From positions 523,086,739 through 523,150,738 of the forward strand of contig NC_053490.1 of assembly GCF_905171775.1 (NCBI RefSeq): 64,000 nucleotides of DNA, read 5' to 3'. Below are positions 12,434-24,314 of the stretch, piece after piece (within the stretch, counting starts at the first letter, position 1; each line of letters opens with the position of its first letter). A program made the translations under genes and the position numbers. Below the pieces are notes generated by a model. That model did no database searches. It was not told the origin of the DNA and was given only the letters and a program-made list of their open reading frames with translations. The DNA is from Rana temporaria. Taxonomy: Eukaryota; Chordata; Amphibia; Anura; Ranidae.

Positions 12434-12808
12434 GCTGGCTGCCAATCTGACATTTCATGGACTCCACCCAGGACTGAAAATGATGTTCAGATCCCATCGG
12501 AGAGGGATAAGCAAGCCCAAAGTGTTTCCGTAAAGGGCGATGTGTGATAAACACACAGAGGGCTTCTTCTCATGGACTACAACACAGTTTTTACTTATGG
12601 GGGGAGTACTTCTTCAAAGCATTTTTGGACTGCTAAGCATCCATGACTTTATCTCTGTCTTGTTTAGCTTCAGTTATATTAATGTTGCAAAATGAGGACT
12701 ATGTAACTTCACTGGTTTATGATAGAGACGTTGTGGTGTTAAAAAAAACTCCCACAATGCAAATCTGCAGATGGGTTTATCATTGAAGATTAATCTGTTT
12801 ATATTCTG
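12434..12808. other. No feature seen
   Basis: About 370 bp with no recognised repeat, coding region or RNA gene. Confidence 0.4.
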
Positions 12809-14274
12809 CCTTCCCCGGTTCCTCCATCCCCCCTCCCCCTTCCCTGGTTCCTCCATCCCACCTTCCCTGGTTCCTCCATCCCACCTTCCCAGGTTCCTCC
12901 ATCCCCCCTCCCCTTCCCTGGTTCCTCCATCCCACCTTCCCTGGTTCCTCTATCCCCCCTTCCCTGGTTCCTCCATTCCCACCTTCCCTGGTTCCTCCAT
13001 CCCACCTCCCCTTCCCTGGTTCCTCTATCCCCCCTCCCCTTCCCTGGTTCCTCCATCCCAACTTCCCTGGTTCCTCTATCCCCCCTCCCCTTCCCTGGTT
13101 CCTCCATCCCACCTTCCCTGGTTCCTCTACCCACCCTTCCCTGGTTCCTCCATCCTCCCTTCCCTGGTTCCTCTATCCCCCTCCACCTTCCCTGGTTCCT
13201 CTACAGCCCCCCCCCTCTCTGGTTCCTACACCCCCCCCTTCCATGGTTCCTCAATCTCTCCTTCCCTAATTCCTCCATCCCCCTCCCTTGGTTCCTCCAT
13301 CTCTCCTTCCCTGGTTCTTCCATCCTCCCTTCCCTGGTTCCTCTATCCCCCTCCCCTTCCCTGGTTCCTCCATCTTCCCCTCCCTGGTTCCTCTACTACC
13401 CCCCTCCCTGGTTCCTCCACCCCCCCCTTCCACCTTCCCTGGTTCCCCAATCTCTCCTTCCCTAATTCCTCCATCCCCCTCCCTTGGTTCCTCCATCTCT
13501 CCTTCCCTGGTTCCTCCATCCTCCCTTCCTTGGTTCCTCTATCCCCCTCCCCTTCCCTGGTTCCTCCATCCTCCCTTCCCTGGTTCCTCTACTACCCCCC
13601 CTCCCTGGTTCCTCCACTCCCTTTTCCACCTTCCCTGGTTCCTCAATCTCTCCTTCCCTAATTCCTCCGTCCCCCTCCCTTGGTTCCTCCATTTCTCCTT
13701 CCCTGGTTCCTCCATCCACTCCACCCTTCTGCGGTTCCTCCACCCCCCCACCCCTTCTCTGGTTCCTCTATTTCCATTCCCCTCTTTCCTGGTTCCTCCA
13801 TCCCCCTTCTCAGGTTCCTCTATTACCCTTCCCCCTCCCCTGGTTCCTCCACCCCCCCCTGTTTTTTTTCTCCCTCCTCCCATGGTTCTTCCATCCCCCC
13901 TTCTCTGGTTCCTCCATTCCCCCTTCGCTGGTTCTTTCCTCCCTCCTGCCCTGGTTCCTCCTTCCCCCCTTCTCTGTTTATTCCATCCCCCTCCCCCTTC
14001 TCTGGTTACTCCTCCCCTTCCTTTCCCCCTTCCCTCCTTCCTCAATCCACCTCCCCCTTCCCATGTTCCTCCATCTCTCCTTTCCCCGGTTGCGCCATCC
14101 CCTTCCCCATTTCCCGGTTTCTCCATCCCCTCCACCTTCCTCTGGTTCCTTCATCCCATCTTCTCTGGTTCCTCTTTTTGCCTTCCCCCTTCCCTTGTTC
14201 CTCCATCCCCTCTTCCCTGGTTCCTCCACCCCCCCTTCCTTGGTTCCTCCATCCCCCCTCCCCTGGTTCCTGTA
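12809..14274. repeat. CT-rich 21-bp minisatellite with 196-bp higher-order units
   Basis: The unit cttccctggttcctccatcc plus one base is repeated for about 1.46 kb with length variation. The variant ccctaattcctcc occurs at 13264, 13460 and 13656, exactly 196 bp apart, showing higher-order duplication. Overlapping open frames up to 378 aa (Pro/Ser/Phe-rich on +, Glu/Gly-rich on -) follow from the repeat and are not genes. Confidence 0.93.
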
Positions 14275-14730
14275 AGGCCTCGTACACACGACCGAACATG
14301 TCTGCTGAAACTGGTCCGTCGGACCAGTTTCCGCGGACATGTTCGGTCGTCTGTACGGCCGACCGGACAATTTTCCGGCGGATCGGACAGGTTTCCAGCG
14401 GACAAATGTTTCTTAGCATGCTAAGAAACATGTCCGCTGGAAGCCTGTCCGTCTGTACGACTCACCGGACATGTTCGCTCGGCCGAAAGCCCTCGCATGC
14501 GTCGAAGTGATTCGACGCATGCGTGGAAGCATTGACCTTCCAGGGTCGCGCACATCCCCGCGTCATCGTCGCGGCGACGGCGCGGCCACGTCACCGCGTT
14601 CGCTGTCCGCGGGAAATTTGGTCTGATGGTGTGTACAGCCATCAGACCAAAATCCGCCAGCGGACATGTCCGATGAAAACGGTCCGCGGACCGTTTTCAT
14701 CGGACATGTCCCGTCGTGTGTACGAGGCCT
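14275..14730. mobile_element. Palindromic MITE ending AGGCCTCGTACACACG
   Basis: The left end AGGCCTCGTACACACGACC mirrors the right end cgtcgtgtgtacgaggcct. Interior dyads such as gaaactggtccgtcggacca fold on themselves, and CpG content is high. No convincing target duplication was found, and no coding capacity. Confidence 0.75.
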
Positions 14731-15181
14731 GAGTGACGTCCCGTGTGTCCTGTTGTAGTGACAACGTTGTCCTTTTTAAACCAATTTTAATGGCATTTAG
14801 AGGGTTGGGCCATTGAGCCCAATTTTTTTAATCTAAATTTGTATTGATATTTTTGTATTATTAAAGTATTTATTGCCTACTATATACCGTGGTTGGTCCC
14901 CCTTTACAACTCCTTAGGGGTGGGATCTATTCCCCCCCTTCTTTTTCCCTTGTTTCCCAATTCCCCATTTTTTTTAAACCATATGAACCTGTCAACAAAT
15001 AAATATGTAAAAAAAAAAAGAAAGAAAAGGAAGTGAACCCTTTGTTACAACACCCCAGGGACAGCTGAGTGTGCCTTTGCCAATGCCCACATTGATAATT
15101 GATCAAGTCAGCATTCAGGGCCAGCAAGGCAGCGCCCTCCCAGCAGTAATAGTTCAACCCCAGTACATTAGGTCCCATGCA
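14731..15181. other. No feature seen
   Basis: AT-rich, with homopolymer runs near 14965 and 15010. No gene or clear repeat. Confidence 0.4.
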
Positions 15182-15990
15182 GGTCCGGACTGGCCATAGG
15201 GCATACCGGGCATATGCCCAGTGGGCCGCATGTCACGTCTCCCCCCAGTGTATCATGCAGGGGGTCCAGAACTGTTAGGCGGGTGACTGTGTAACAAACT
15301 GTGGGGGGCTGTGTAATGTAAAGGGGTCCAGAGGTGCGGTGCTATGTAATGTAAAGGGGTCCAGAGGTGCAGGGTGCAGTGTAATGTAAAGGGGTCCAGA
15401 GGTGCAGGGTGCAGTGTAATGTAAAGGGGTCCAGAGGTGCAGGGTGCTGTGTAATGTAAAAGGGTCCAGAGGTGCAAAGTGCTGTGTAATGTAAAGGGGT
15501 CCAGAGGTGCAGGGTGCTGTGTAATGTAAAAGGGTCCAGAGGTGCAAGGTGCTGTGCAATGTAAAGGGGTCCAGAGGTGCAAGGTGCTGTGCAATGTAAA
15601 ACGGTCCAGAGGTGCAAGGTGCTGTGTAATGTAAAGGGGTCCAGAGGTGCAGGGTGCTGTGTAATGTAAAGGGGTCCAGAGGTACGGTGCTATGTAATGT
15701 AAAGGGGTCCAGAGGTGCAGGGTGCTGTGTAATGTAAAGGTATCCAGAGGTGCAGGGTGCTGTGTAATGTAAAGGGGTCCAGAGGTGCAGGGTGCTGTGT
15801 AATGTAAAGGGATCCAGAGGTGCAGGGTGCTGTGTAATGTAAAGGGGTCCAGAAATGCAGGGTGCTGTGTAATTTAAAGGGGTCCAGAGGTACAAGGTGC
15901 TGGAACCCCACGTCCCATCATTAACCGCCGCCGCAAAGCCCCCCCCCCCCCCCATCCCAGGCTGCTCTAAAATGCCCGGGCCTATTTTTT
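15182..15990. mobile_element. hAT-like fragment carrying a 35-bp minisatellite
   Basis: The left terminus resembles caggtccggactggccatag, close to the hAT element at 40573 (CAGGAGCGGACTGACC). After a short unique part comes the 35-bp array (15295-15905), then a C-run and 'aatgcccgggcctatt'. The right terminus and target duplication were not found. Confidence 0.5.
15295..15905. repeat. 35-bp minisatellite, about 17 units
   Basis: The unit is gtaatgtaaaggggtccaga followed by ggtgcagggtgctgt (35 bp). The same monomer forms a more diverged array at 26440-27060 inside a hAT element with different ends. Minus-strand frames rich in Leu/His/Tyr/Thr are repeat artefacts. Confidence 0.93.
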
Positions 15991-16602
15991 TGTCCTCATT
16001 CCCAAGCCAAGACCAAGTAATCTCAGGGTGTCCAGACTTCTAGTCGCTCGGACCTCGCCCCGGGTCTCTGCAAGGGGAAGATCTGACGGGTGTTGAGGCC
16101 AGACCTCTCAGCCATTTGGAGCATGTCATGATATGTCAGCAGATAGCAGCCGGGTAAATAAAAAAATGGCGTCACCCTGAAGTCCGGCGGGTGTGATCGC
16201 TGTGTGATCAGCTGTCATGAAGTCATGTCTTCCTGTGACATCAGCGGGAGGGGAGCCGACAATAGAGCCAGTGTACAATGTTCTCATGAAGTCATCCTTA
16301 CCGATATATAATGGCCCACCGGGTTACTGCAGGCAGGAAATGTTTATTTAAAACTAAAAACAGGGCTGCTAAAAAAAGGTAAGTGATATAATTAGTAGAG
16401 GAAACTTCACCAGGACACAGCAGGTTTTATTTTTTCCAGGGAAAACCGAGCAGAACTGGATGAGGGTGATGAAGGTGTAGTCTGTGTGCAATTAAAGCTG
16501 AACTCTAGAAACACAAACTAAAGAAACCATTAATACGTCATTATTTTATTTCATATCATTAAAAAATAAACTGAACAAATAGGTTTGTTCAACAGACAGA
16601 TA
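15991..16602. other. No clear feature
   Basis: Unclassified sequence. A block reading ttaaagctgaactctagaaa near 16490 resembles the left ends of TTAA-type elements, but no partner end was found. Confidence 0.35.
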
Positions 16603-17310
16603 GCTAGATTCATAAAGAGTTACGCCGGCGTATCAGTAGATACGCCGTCGTAACTCTGAATCTACGCCGTCGTAAATTTAAGCGTATTCTGGAAACCAGA
16701 TACGCTTAAATTAGGCTAAGATATGAGCGGCGTAAGTCTCCTACACCGTCGTATCTTAGGGTGCATATTTACGCTGGCCGCTAGGTGGCGCTTCCGTGGA
16801 TTTCAGCGTAGAATATGCAAATGAGCAAGATACGCCAATTCACAAACGTACGTGCGCCCGTCGTAATTAGTTACGCCGTTTACGTAAGAGATACGCCGGC
16901 GTAAAGATAAAGCTGCTCCCTAGGTGGCGCAGCCTATCTTTTTACGTTGTTTGCGTAAGTCGTACGCGAATAGGGCTGTGCGTGAGTTACGTCACGTCGT
17001 AGGCAGTGTTCGACATATCTTAGGCATTCTCTCCGACGCATGCACACTGGGATTCTTTCACGAACAGCGCATACGCCGCTCGTAAAAAAAAGTCAATCAC
17101 GTCGGGTCACCAGTCATTAACATAAAACACGCCCCCCTGTTCCACATTTGAATTAGGCGCGCTTAGGCCGGCCCATTTACGCTACGCCGCCGTAACTTAG
17201 GAGGCAAGTGCTTTGTGAATACTGCACTTGCCTCTCTGACTTACGGGGGCGTAGCATATATACGATACGCTACGCCTCCTCAACATTAAGCCGGTCTATA
17301 TGAATCTGGC
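16603..17310. mobile_element. CpG-rich palindromic MITE, CCAGATTCA family, copy 3
   Basis: The ends are GCTAGATTCATA and TATGAATCTGGC with TA on each side. The arms pair over long stretches (tacgccggcgtatc, taagatacgacgg-type blocks). It includes the family block 'ggccgctaggtggcgcttcc' and cgcaaatgag-type spacers. No open frame of interest. Confidence 0.8.
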
Positions 17311-17429
17311 TAATAGTTTACAAATTCCATGTTACACTGGATGCATCAATCTCGACATGTTTCCCCAAATAACTTTCGGTTTCTTCAAGAGTCTATGCAT
17401 CAATGTGAACTGAATGACAAATGGACGAA

Positions 17430-17525
17430 TGGAATAACGAATTAACAATAATAAATAATAATGATAATAAAAACTTTTTATTATTATTATGTATTATTAT
17501 TATTAATTCGTTAAGTACCATTCAT
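17430..17525. repeat. AT-rich inverted repeat
   Basis: The segment acgaattaacaataataa reads inverted as ttattattattaattcgt around a centre near 17475. It would form a hairpin of about 40-bp arms. The following 300 bp is AT-rich with aatttttgaattt-type runs. Confidence 0.7.
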
Positions 17526-17942
17526 TTAGATGTGGCATTTGTTATTTCTGATAATTTGCAACTTCGGATAAATTCATATTCGTTACATTCATAAACATAC
17601 CTATAATTTACTAGTTAGTTTTTTGTTTCGAATTTCCGAATTTTCAAATTTACAAATTTTTGAATTTAGGAATTTTTGAATTGACAACTTTGGGAATTTT
17701 TTAAATTAACACATTTTCAATTTAGGAATACCACAGCTAAAACTAATGGAACATAACAAATTAGAATTTTTCCAAAGTTACTAATTTATTCTAAATAACA
17801 AATTTCGATCATAACGAATGACCCGAAAAACAAAAACAAATGAAACGAAAACAAACGCATTTTTCAGCAGTGCATACTGTATGTCTAGTGAACTGCATGC
17901 AATCTAGGGAATAGAAAGACTGTAAAGGAATAGGCTTACAAT

Positions 17943-18813
17943 TAGGGTTGTCCCGATACCGATACTAGTATCGGTATCGGGACCGATACTGAACATTTGC
18001 CATTAGTACTTGTACTCGCGCAAATGCTTCCGATGCTTTACCAATACTTTTTTTCCCCCCAAGAGCGGGTGGAGAGGGGGTGAAGTGCGGGTGGAGAGGG
18101 GGCAGGGAGCGGGTGGAGAGGAGGCGGAGAGTGGAGCAGAGCAGTCCTCGAGTATGGAGGAGAGCTGCTGCCGCCTAGTCCCCAAAGAGAGAGCCAAGGC
18201 CCCCCCCCCCCCCCCCCCGCTGCCGACATTTAGTTGATTTGCGCTTGGAGAACATAACAGCTTTCATTTGAATAGCTGTGTGTTCTCCGCCGCGCCTCGT
18301 CATGTATAGCCCCTCCCCCTTGTCCGGAAACTTTGATAGGCAGATCACCCGTCCCAGGATTGGACGGGTGATCTGTCTATCAAAGTGCCCAGGCAAGGTA
18401 GAGTCTCTATACATGACGAGGCGCGGCGGGGAACACACAGCTATTCAAATGAAAGCTGTTATGTTCCCCAAGCGCAAATCAACTAGATGTCGGCAGCGGG
18501 GGGGGGGGGGGGGGGGGGGGGACTTGGCTTTCTCATTGGGGACACAAGGCTGTAATTAGGGACAAGGCTGCATTATGGACAAGGCTGCATCTAGGGACAA
18601 AGCTGCATTATGGACAAGGCTGCATCTAGGGACAAAGCTGCATTATGGACAAGGCTGCATCTAGGGACAAAGCTGCATTTAGTGACAAGACTGCATTTGG
18701 GGACACAAGGCTGCATTTAAAAAAAAAGTATCGGTAATCTGTATCGGCGAGTACATGAAAAAAAGTATCAGTACTTGTACTCGGTCCTAAAAAAGTGGTA
18801 TCGGGACAACCTT
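17943..18813. mobile_element. hAT-type element with hairpin module and minisatellite
   Basis: TAGGGTTGTCCCGATACC at the left matches, inverted, ggtatcgggacaacctta at the right. The 8-bp duplication CTTACAAT (17935-17942, 18814-18821) is perfect. Inside is an inverted repeat (about 18235-18310 against 18400-18485) with blocks acagctttcatttgaatagc and its inverse. Next comes a 20/36-bp tandem repeat (18545-18720) built on gacaaggctgcat. No transposase. Confidence 0.85.
18545..18720. repeat. Tandem repeat inside hAT element
   Basis: Alternating gacaaggctgcatctaggg and gacaaagctgcattatg units (about 18-20 bp each, 36-bp pairs) lie just before the right terminus of the 17943-18813 element. Confidence 0.8.
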
Positions 18814-18821
18814 ACTTACAA

Positions 18822-20183
18822 TACATCCAGCATGGGTGAGGTTAACCAGTAAAAACACAAACGGATGTCCAGGAGACTTCGGAATATGTCGCCAATCATT
18901 CAAATATTCTGTATGGACAGTAGGGAGTAAAAACGAATTAGTACTCCAGAAACAGTGTAGCTTAGAAGTGAGAAGGGGGGGGGTTGAATGGTATTATTAT
19001 TATAGAGATAGAGGACTTACCCATAAGGTTGTGGATATTGATTAGACAAAGGCCCATCAGTAGTTAATAAACATCGCAATATAGCAAAAAAAAAAAGGTA
19101 AAATAGAGTAGTTACGGAGTCTGCCGCTCCAAAGACCCCCCCCAGTAAGGTGGTGGTGGCTGTACAGGGAGTATTTATGCATCCGTCCCGGGCGGAGCAA
19201 TAAAAACGTAATCCGGCCTGGTCACCAGCCACTGCGCATGCTCCCAAAAACTCATAAATGCGTCACGGTCATATAAAATGCCTTGCAAAACCACGTAGAG
19301 AGACGGGCATCTGAAACAGTGGCAATGGGGCCTAAGCTCCTGAAGAAGCGCTTATACGCGAAACATGTAGAGCTGGGCCACATCATGCCATACCAACCTA
19401 CACCCAGCCTGATGGAACATTGTTAATTGTTACACCTTGGACAGTCCTGCGACCATTCAGGATACGTTTTTGGTGTAAGTGGTGGTGTGAGTCGTGTCTT
19501 TTAGGCAATATTTATATTGTGAATTTTTAGCAGTCTTTGTCTAATTTCTTTTATGAAACCCTTTTACGGAAGAAAGATGTTTAACTTTTAATCATATGTA
19601 TCTCAGTGCCTACAAAATCCCTTTCAATGTTTCTAAGTATTTCAACCAACTAGGATGTGGCGCGTTTTCTACCATCTTCGTGTCCACAGTACGACCCTGA
19701 TGCAAAAAATTTGTTTCTAATGCCATGAAGACACTGTCCAGGATCCAGACCTGGCTTACGCGTTTCGAGGGTAAAACTCTCTTCTTCCGGTCATTAGAGG
19801 GTAACAAGGCCTGACACATCCCCTAATGTTATTTCAAAAGGAGGGTACGTGTGAATTGACCCTAGTCTGCCACACTTGTGTGCAGTAGGTGTTATATCAT
19901 TTTAGAACCCCTTCCAGGTTTTTACTGCTGTCAGGGGGGATGTCCCTTCTCTATCTGTCCTGTTTGACCACTGTTACCAGGATAGAGAGTGGTGGGAAAA
20001 ATCCAAAATGTTACAGTCGTCAACCAACGGGGACGCCTGTTTTGATGACAACAGTATAAAGTTTCTTCTCACTTTGGAAAGATTTCTTCACACTTCCTAT
20101 TGTGTCTCTAAAACAGGTAGTTAAGAGATGGGGGGAAAAAATCACAACAAAAAAATTGCCTTTATCACCACTTTAAAGGTAGG
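18822..20183. other. Unclassified; probable old repeat fragments
   Basis: It contains tgaagaagcgcttatacgcg (about 19341), a block typical of dispersed vertebrate repeats as I recall them, and a related-looking 'cttacgcgtttcgagg' near 19755. No gene or RNA structure is recognised. Confidence 0.3.
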
Positions 20184-21127
20184 TAGTGGCAGTCCATACA
20201 TTGTGGGCTCACAGGGGCGCCGCCCCCTCCTGACACCGCCGCCCTCCCTATCCATGCGACCGACCCCTTTCAGGATGCCGCACGCATGAATTCCTATGGG
20301 GGGGTGTTTTTTGAAGCACATTATTAGAGCCAGAGGCTCTAATAGGCTTCAAAAGGGGTGAGCTCAAGGGGGGGGAAGAGCACTGCGTCCCGATCCTACC
20401 CAGTTGTGTAACAATAGCGAATGAATTTTCGCTATTTTCACAGTAAATCTTTTCCCCGCCAATCAGGAAGTCGGTGTGAGACCTGTTTCCCTATTGGCCA
20501 AAACGTCAGGTGATCCTATTGGATGCCTGACGTGGAGCCAGAGAGGAAGCCCGCCACCCTGGAGCCACTTCCCAGACTCCGCACACGCTAGCCCGGAGCC
20601 ACTGCCCCGGACCCTACACCTGCTAGCCTGGAGCCACTGCCCCAGGCCCAGCACCAGCTAGCCTGGAGCTGCTGCCCAGACCCCGCCACCCTCTAGCCTG
20701 GAGCCACTAGCCTGTAGGCACTGCCCCAGGCCCAGCACCAGCTAACCTGGAGTCGCTGCCCGGACCCCGCACCTCTAGCCTGGAGCCACTAGCCTGTAGG
20801 CACTGCCCTAGGCCCAGGACCAGCTAACCTGGAGTCGCTGCCCGGACCCCGCACCTCTAGCCTGGAGCCACTAGCCTGTAGGCACTGCCCTAGGCCCAGG
20901 GCCAGCTTACCTGGAGTCGCTGCCGGGACCCCGCACCCTCTAGCCTGGAGCCGCTGCCTGGACCCCGCTCCAGTTAGCCTTGAGCCACTTCCAGCACCCC
21001 GCCGTGCTGGATGACACCCCCATCTATCTGGATCTATCTATCCAGGTAAGTGCTGGACCAACCGGCAGAAGCGTGAGGGGGGGGGATGTTTGCCGCCCCC
21101 AAACAAAAAACCCACCAGTCGCCAGTG
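20184..21127. mobile_element. hAT-type element, CAGTGGCGG family, with 83-bp minisatellite
   Basis: The left end tagtggcagtccataca and following 'gccgccccctcc' align with the left end of the 42635 copy. The right end, inverted (cactggcgactggtgggtt, then ggggcggcaaac), aligns with the 39142 end (cagtggcggctggt, then gggcgcaaac). Flanks aaggtagg / aaagtgga agree at 5 of 8. A minisatellite (20560-20985) sits next to the cgcaaac-type end. Confidence 0.65.
20560..20985. repeat. GC-rich minisatellite, about 83-bp unit
   Basis: Blocks ctagcctggagccact, 'gtaggcactgccctaggccc' and taacctggagtcgctgcc recur, with three clear units of about 83 bp at 20695-20945 and degenerate units on each side. Confidence 0.85.
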
Positions 21128-21989
21128 AAAGTGGACCTTGCACCTCCTTAATAAGGTCCACCTATTCAAGATGACCTCCCCCCTTTCCCATTCTACCTAA
21201 AAAGCTGGAAGAAAGTGCAAAAAAACTTTCTCTAGCTTGATCCTACAGAGCCTAGGCAAGGGTGACATCGACCTCCAGATGTCGTAGAACGTTGAGTAGC
21301 CCAGATCTTGCGAGAAGACAATCTTTCACTATGCTATGGTGTCTTCTATGAGGTTTGGCCTACACAGCATTCCCAGGGATCTTGTCGGCAGGAGGATGAC
21401 GTCACCCCTGCACTGGTCAGGGGAAGGTGAGTATGTTATCATACTATTTTTATGTTTGTTTGTTTTTTATACTTTTATTTAACTTTAAAGGATGGGAATA
21501 TTGACCTCACTGAATAAACTGAGCTTGCCTGAATTGCGAGGTCTGCTTTAATGTGACTCCCTGCGCCCCAATGACTTGGCACTTGCAGCTCTCTAGCGGC
21601 CAATCTCTAGCTATTATAAATTCAGATACGTGATACTTATCCACTACTATATCTGCGTTACACATCATAACAGAGAAAATAGAACAATAACTCCAAAGCC
21701 ATTACTGCAACTAATGCCAGATGATTCTCACGGTATTATAACAAGGGATCTCAGTAAATGGGGGTTTTAAAGTGTTTATTGCCTGATAAATAGGCATTTT
21801 CCTTCAAAGTCAGTACTTCCGTCTCCTGAGAATTGATATTTCTGCGGACTCCATTCAGAGTTTATGGGAGAATGGGAAATATTGTGCATTGCCGTATATG
21901 TCTACATTCAATGTACAGCGTACAGCGCACAGCACAGTTCATTATCAGAGGCTGTTTACCATAGAAGAGTGACGCCAGAGAAAGACCTT
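21128..21989. other. Unique-looking DNA
   Basis: No repeat, gene or RNA gene recognised over about 860 bp. It is AT-rich from 21600. Confidence 0.4.
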
Positions 21990-22725
21990 GGCCCAGATTC
22001 ACAGAGATCGGCGTTATCTCTGTGGCGGCGTAACGTATCTCATTTACGTTATGCCGCTGCAAGTTTTTCAGGCAAGTGCTTTATTCACAAGCACTTGCCT
22101 GTAAAGTTGCGGCGGCGTAGGTAAATCACCCGGCGCAAAGCCCGCCTAATTCAAATTAGGCAGGTAGGGGGCGTGTAGTATTTAAATTAAGCGCGTTCCC
22201 GCGCCAAACGTACTGCACATGCGCCGTCCGAAGAATATCCCAGGGTGCATTGCTCCAAATGACGTCGCAAGGACGTCATTGGTTTCGACAGTAACGTAAA
22301 TGGCGTCCAGCCCCATTCACGGAGACTTACGCAAACGACGTATATTACAAATTTTGACGCGGGAACGACGCCATAACTTAACATTGATTGCGCCTCATAT
22401 ACCCTGGGGCAACTTTAAGCCGGGACAAGCCCTAACGTAAACATCGTAACTTCACTGCGTCGGCTGCGCGTAGTTCGGGAATTCGAGTATCTAGCTAATT
22501 TGCATACTCGACGGGGGAAAACGACGGAGGCGACACCTAGCGGCCCCAAAAAAAAATTGCATTTAAGATCCGACGGCATAAGAGCCTTACGCCTGTCGGA
22601 TCTAATGGTTATCTATGCGTAACTGATTCTAAGAATCCGTCGCATAGATACGACGGCCCAGATTAGGACTTACGACAGCGTACATGGCGCTTGCGCCGTC
22701 GTAAGCCCCTTTGAGAATCTGGGCC
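21990..22725. mobile_element. CpG-rich palindromic MITE, CCAGATTCA family, copy 4
   Basis: The ends are GGCCCAGATTCAC and GAGAATCTGGGCC. The interior has the gcaaatgacgtcgcaaggac-type block, caaacgtactgcacatgcgc, and paired arms (cctgtcggatct / gatccgacggcataag). No clean 3-bp duplication is seen. Confidence 0.8.
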
Positions 22726-22739
22726 CAAGTGTGGTACAT

Positions 22740-24310
22740 CAAGTCCGCCATTTTTTTTTTTTTTGTCCTGAGTATAGATGTATGTTTCCCACAAGCTTTT
22801 TTTTGATGAATTTTGCAAAAAATGCTGGGGAATTTTTTTTAACATGAAGTTCCTATGAACACGTTCACATCAATGCTTTTTTGTGCCTCGGGAAAGGGTC
22901 GGGAATGTTTTTTCCCCGCAAAAATGCAGCGTGTTGCATGTAGACTTCGATAGACCAAAAACGCAACTACTGCGTTTTTTTAACAGCGATTTTGTCGCGA
23001 TCTGCGTTTTTTTTGCTGTACATTCACTCTCTATAACTGGTTGCTAAGGAGGGGGATGGGAAGCTGACCGCCGCGTCCTTAACAACCGATGAGTCATCAG
23101 CTGTCAGAGGGATTCCCTGATGGCAGCTGAATGTAAAAAAAGAATTGCCAGCAGAAAAAGACTCGAGAGAGATGATACCGCTCTAAAACTGCTGATCCTT
23201 GGCTTTGCTTCCGTCCCACTAAACCAAAAGGGTGCTGGCTATGCACAGGTGCATTGGATAGAAGAAGATCCTGGACTGCTGCACTCCTTAAAACGATGTC
23301 TTTATTGTACAAATGAAATCAAAAAAAAAAAAAACGATGCAGTCAAAATGTAGTGAACAACAGGAAAAAGGTGGCCTGACATGTTTTACATCATGTGATA
23401 CTTACTAATAGGAAAGAAATCGTCCATACCATATAATATATACCAGGCCCTTGGGTCTAGTATGGATTCCCACCCTCCTGAACCGTACCAGGCCACATGC
23501 CCTCAACATGGGGGGGTGGAGTGCTCTTCTCTTCGCCCCCCCACCCCAGAGCACCTGTCCCCATGTTGATGGGGACAAGGGCCTCTTCCCGACAACCCTA
23601 GCGGGTGGTTGCCAGGGTCTGTATGCGGGGGGCTTATCGGAATCTGGAAACCCCTTTAACAAGGGGGCTCCAAGATCCCGGCCTCCCCCCTATGTGAATG
23701 AATATGGGGTACATTGTACCCTACCCATTCACCCAAAAAAGTAGTGTAGTGTGAAAAAATACAGTAGACAGTTTTTGACAATCTTATTAAAATATATTCT
23801 TCTTCCATGCTTCTTCCTACGGTCTTCCTCCATCTTCTCCCGCATTTTCCTCCTCCGGGCGTCTCCTTTTCGTCTTGTTTTTCTTTCCCCTGTCTTTTTG
23901 GTCTGGTTTGCTTCTACCTCTGCCGCCGCTTCCCGCCGCTGACCCCTCTCCAATGCATCGTCCCACTGATCTGTCCGCGCCGATGTCAAGCATTTTATAG
24001 ATAACGATGGGGGCGGGGCCTCCGAATGACGTCATCCGGTGACCATGCCCCCATGCTGTTTTTTTTCACGATTTTATTTAACCGGCAATTCTTTTTTTTT
24101 TTTTACATTCAGCTGTCAGCGGGGACCCGGCCTCACTGCCGGGAGACCTTGTCGCAGCCCCATGGCAATTCAGACCCCCTCCTCCATTCCCAGCCCCCAG
24201 GCAATTCAGAAAGCACAGCGTGCTTCGCGCATGCACAGTAGGGAAATCGTCTGTTTAGTGTTCTGGAGTATGTACAGCTCCCTCTGCCCTATCCAAGTTA
24301 ACCAGCAATA
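22740..24310. repeat. Repeat complex with inverted arms
   Basis: The block ggcagctgaatgtaaaaaaa at about 23121 reappears inverted at about 24100 (ttttacattcagctgtcagc), bracketing about 1 kb. Between them are the palindromic 'accaggcccttgggtctagt' region (23450) and a CT-rich stretch (23800-23930). This looks like a non-autonomous foldback-type repeat; exact ends were not found. Open frames here are short and unconvincing. Confidence 0.5.
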
Positions 24311-24314
24311 CATT

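Noticed and set aside
12771..14510. Long Pro/Ser/Phe-rich frames (296, 378, 263, 276 aa) in the CT-rich region
   Set aside because: They overlap in several frames and on both strands and follow the 21-bp repeat exactly. No splice or start context supports a gene.
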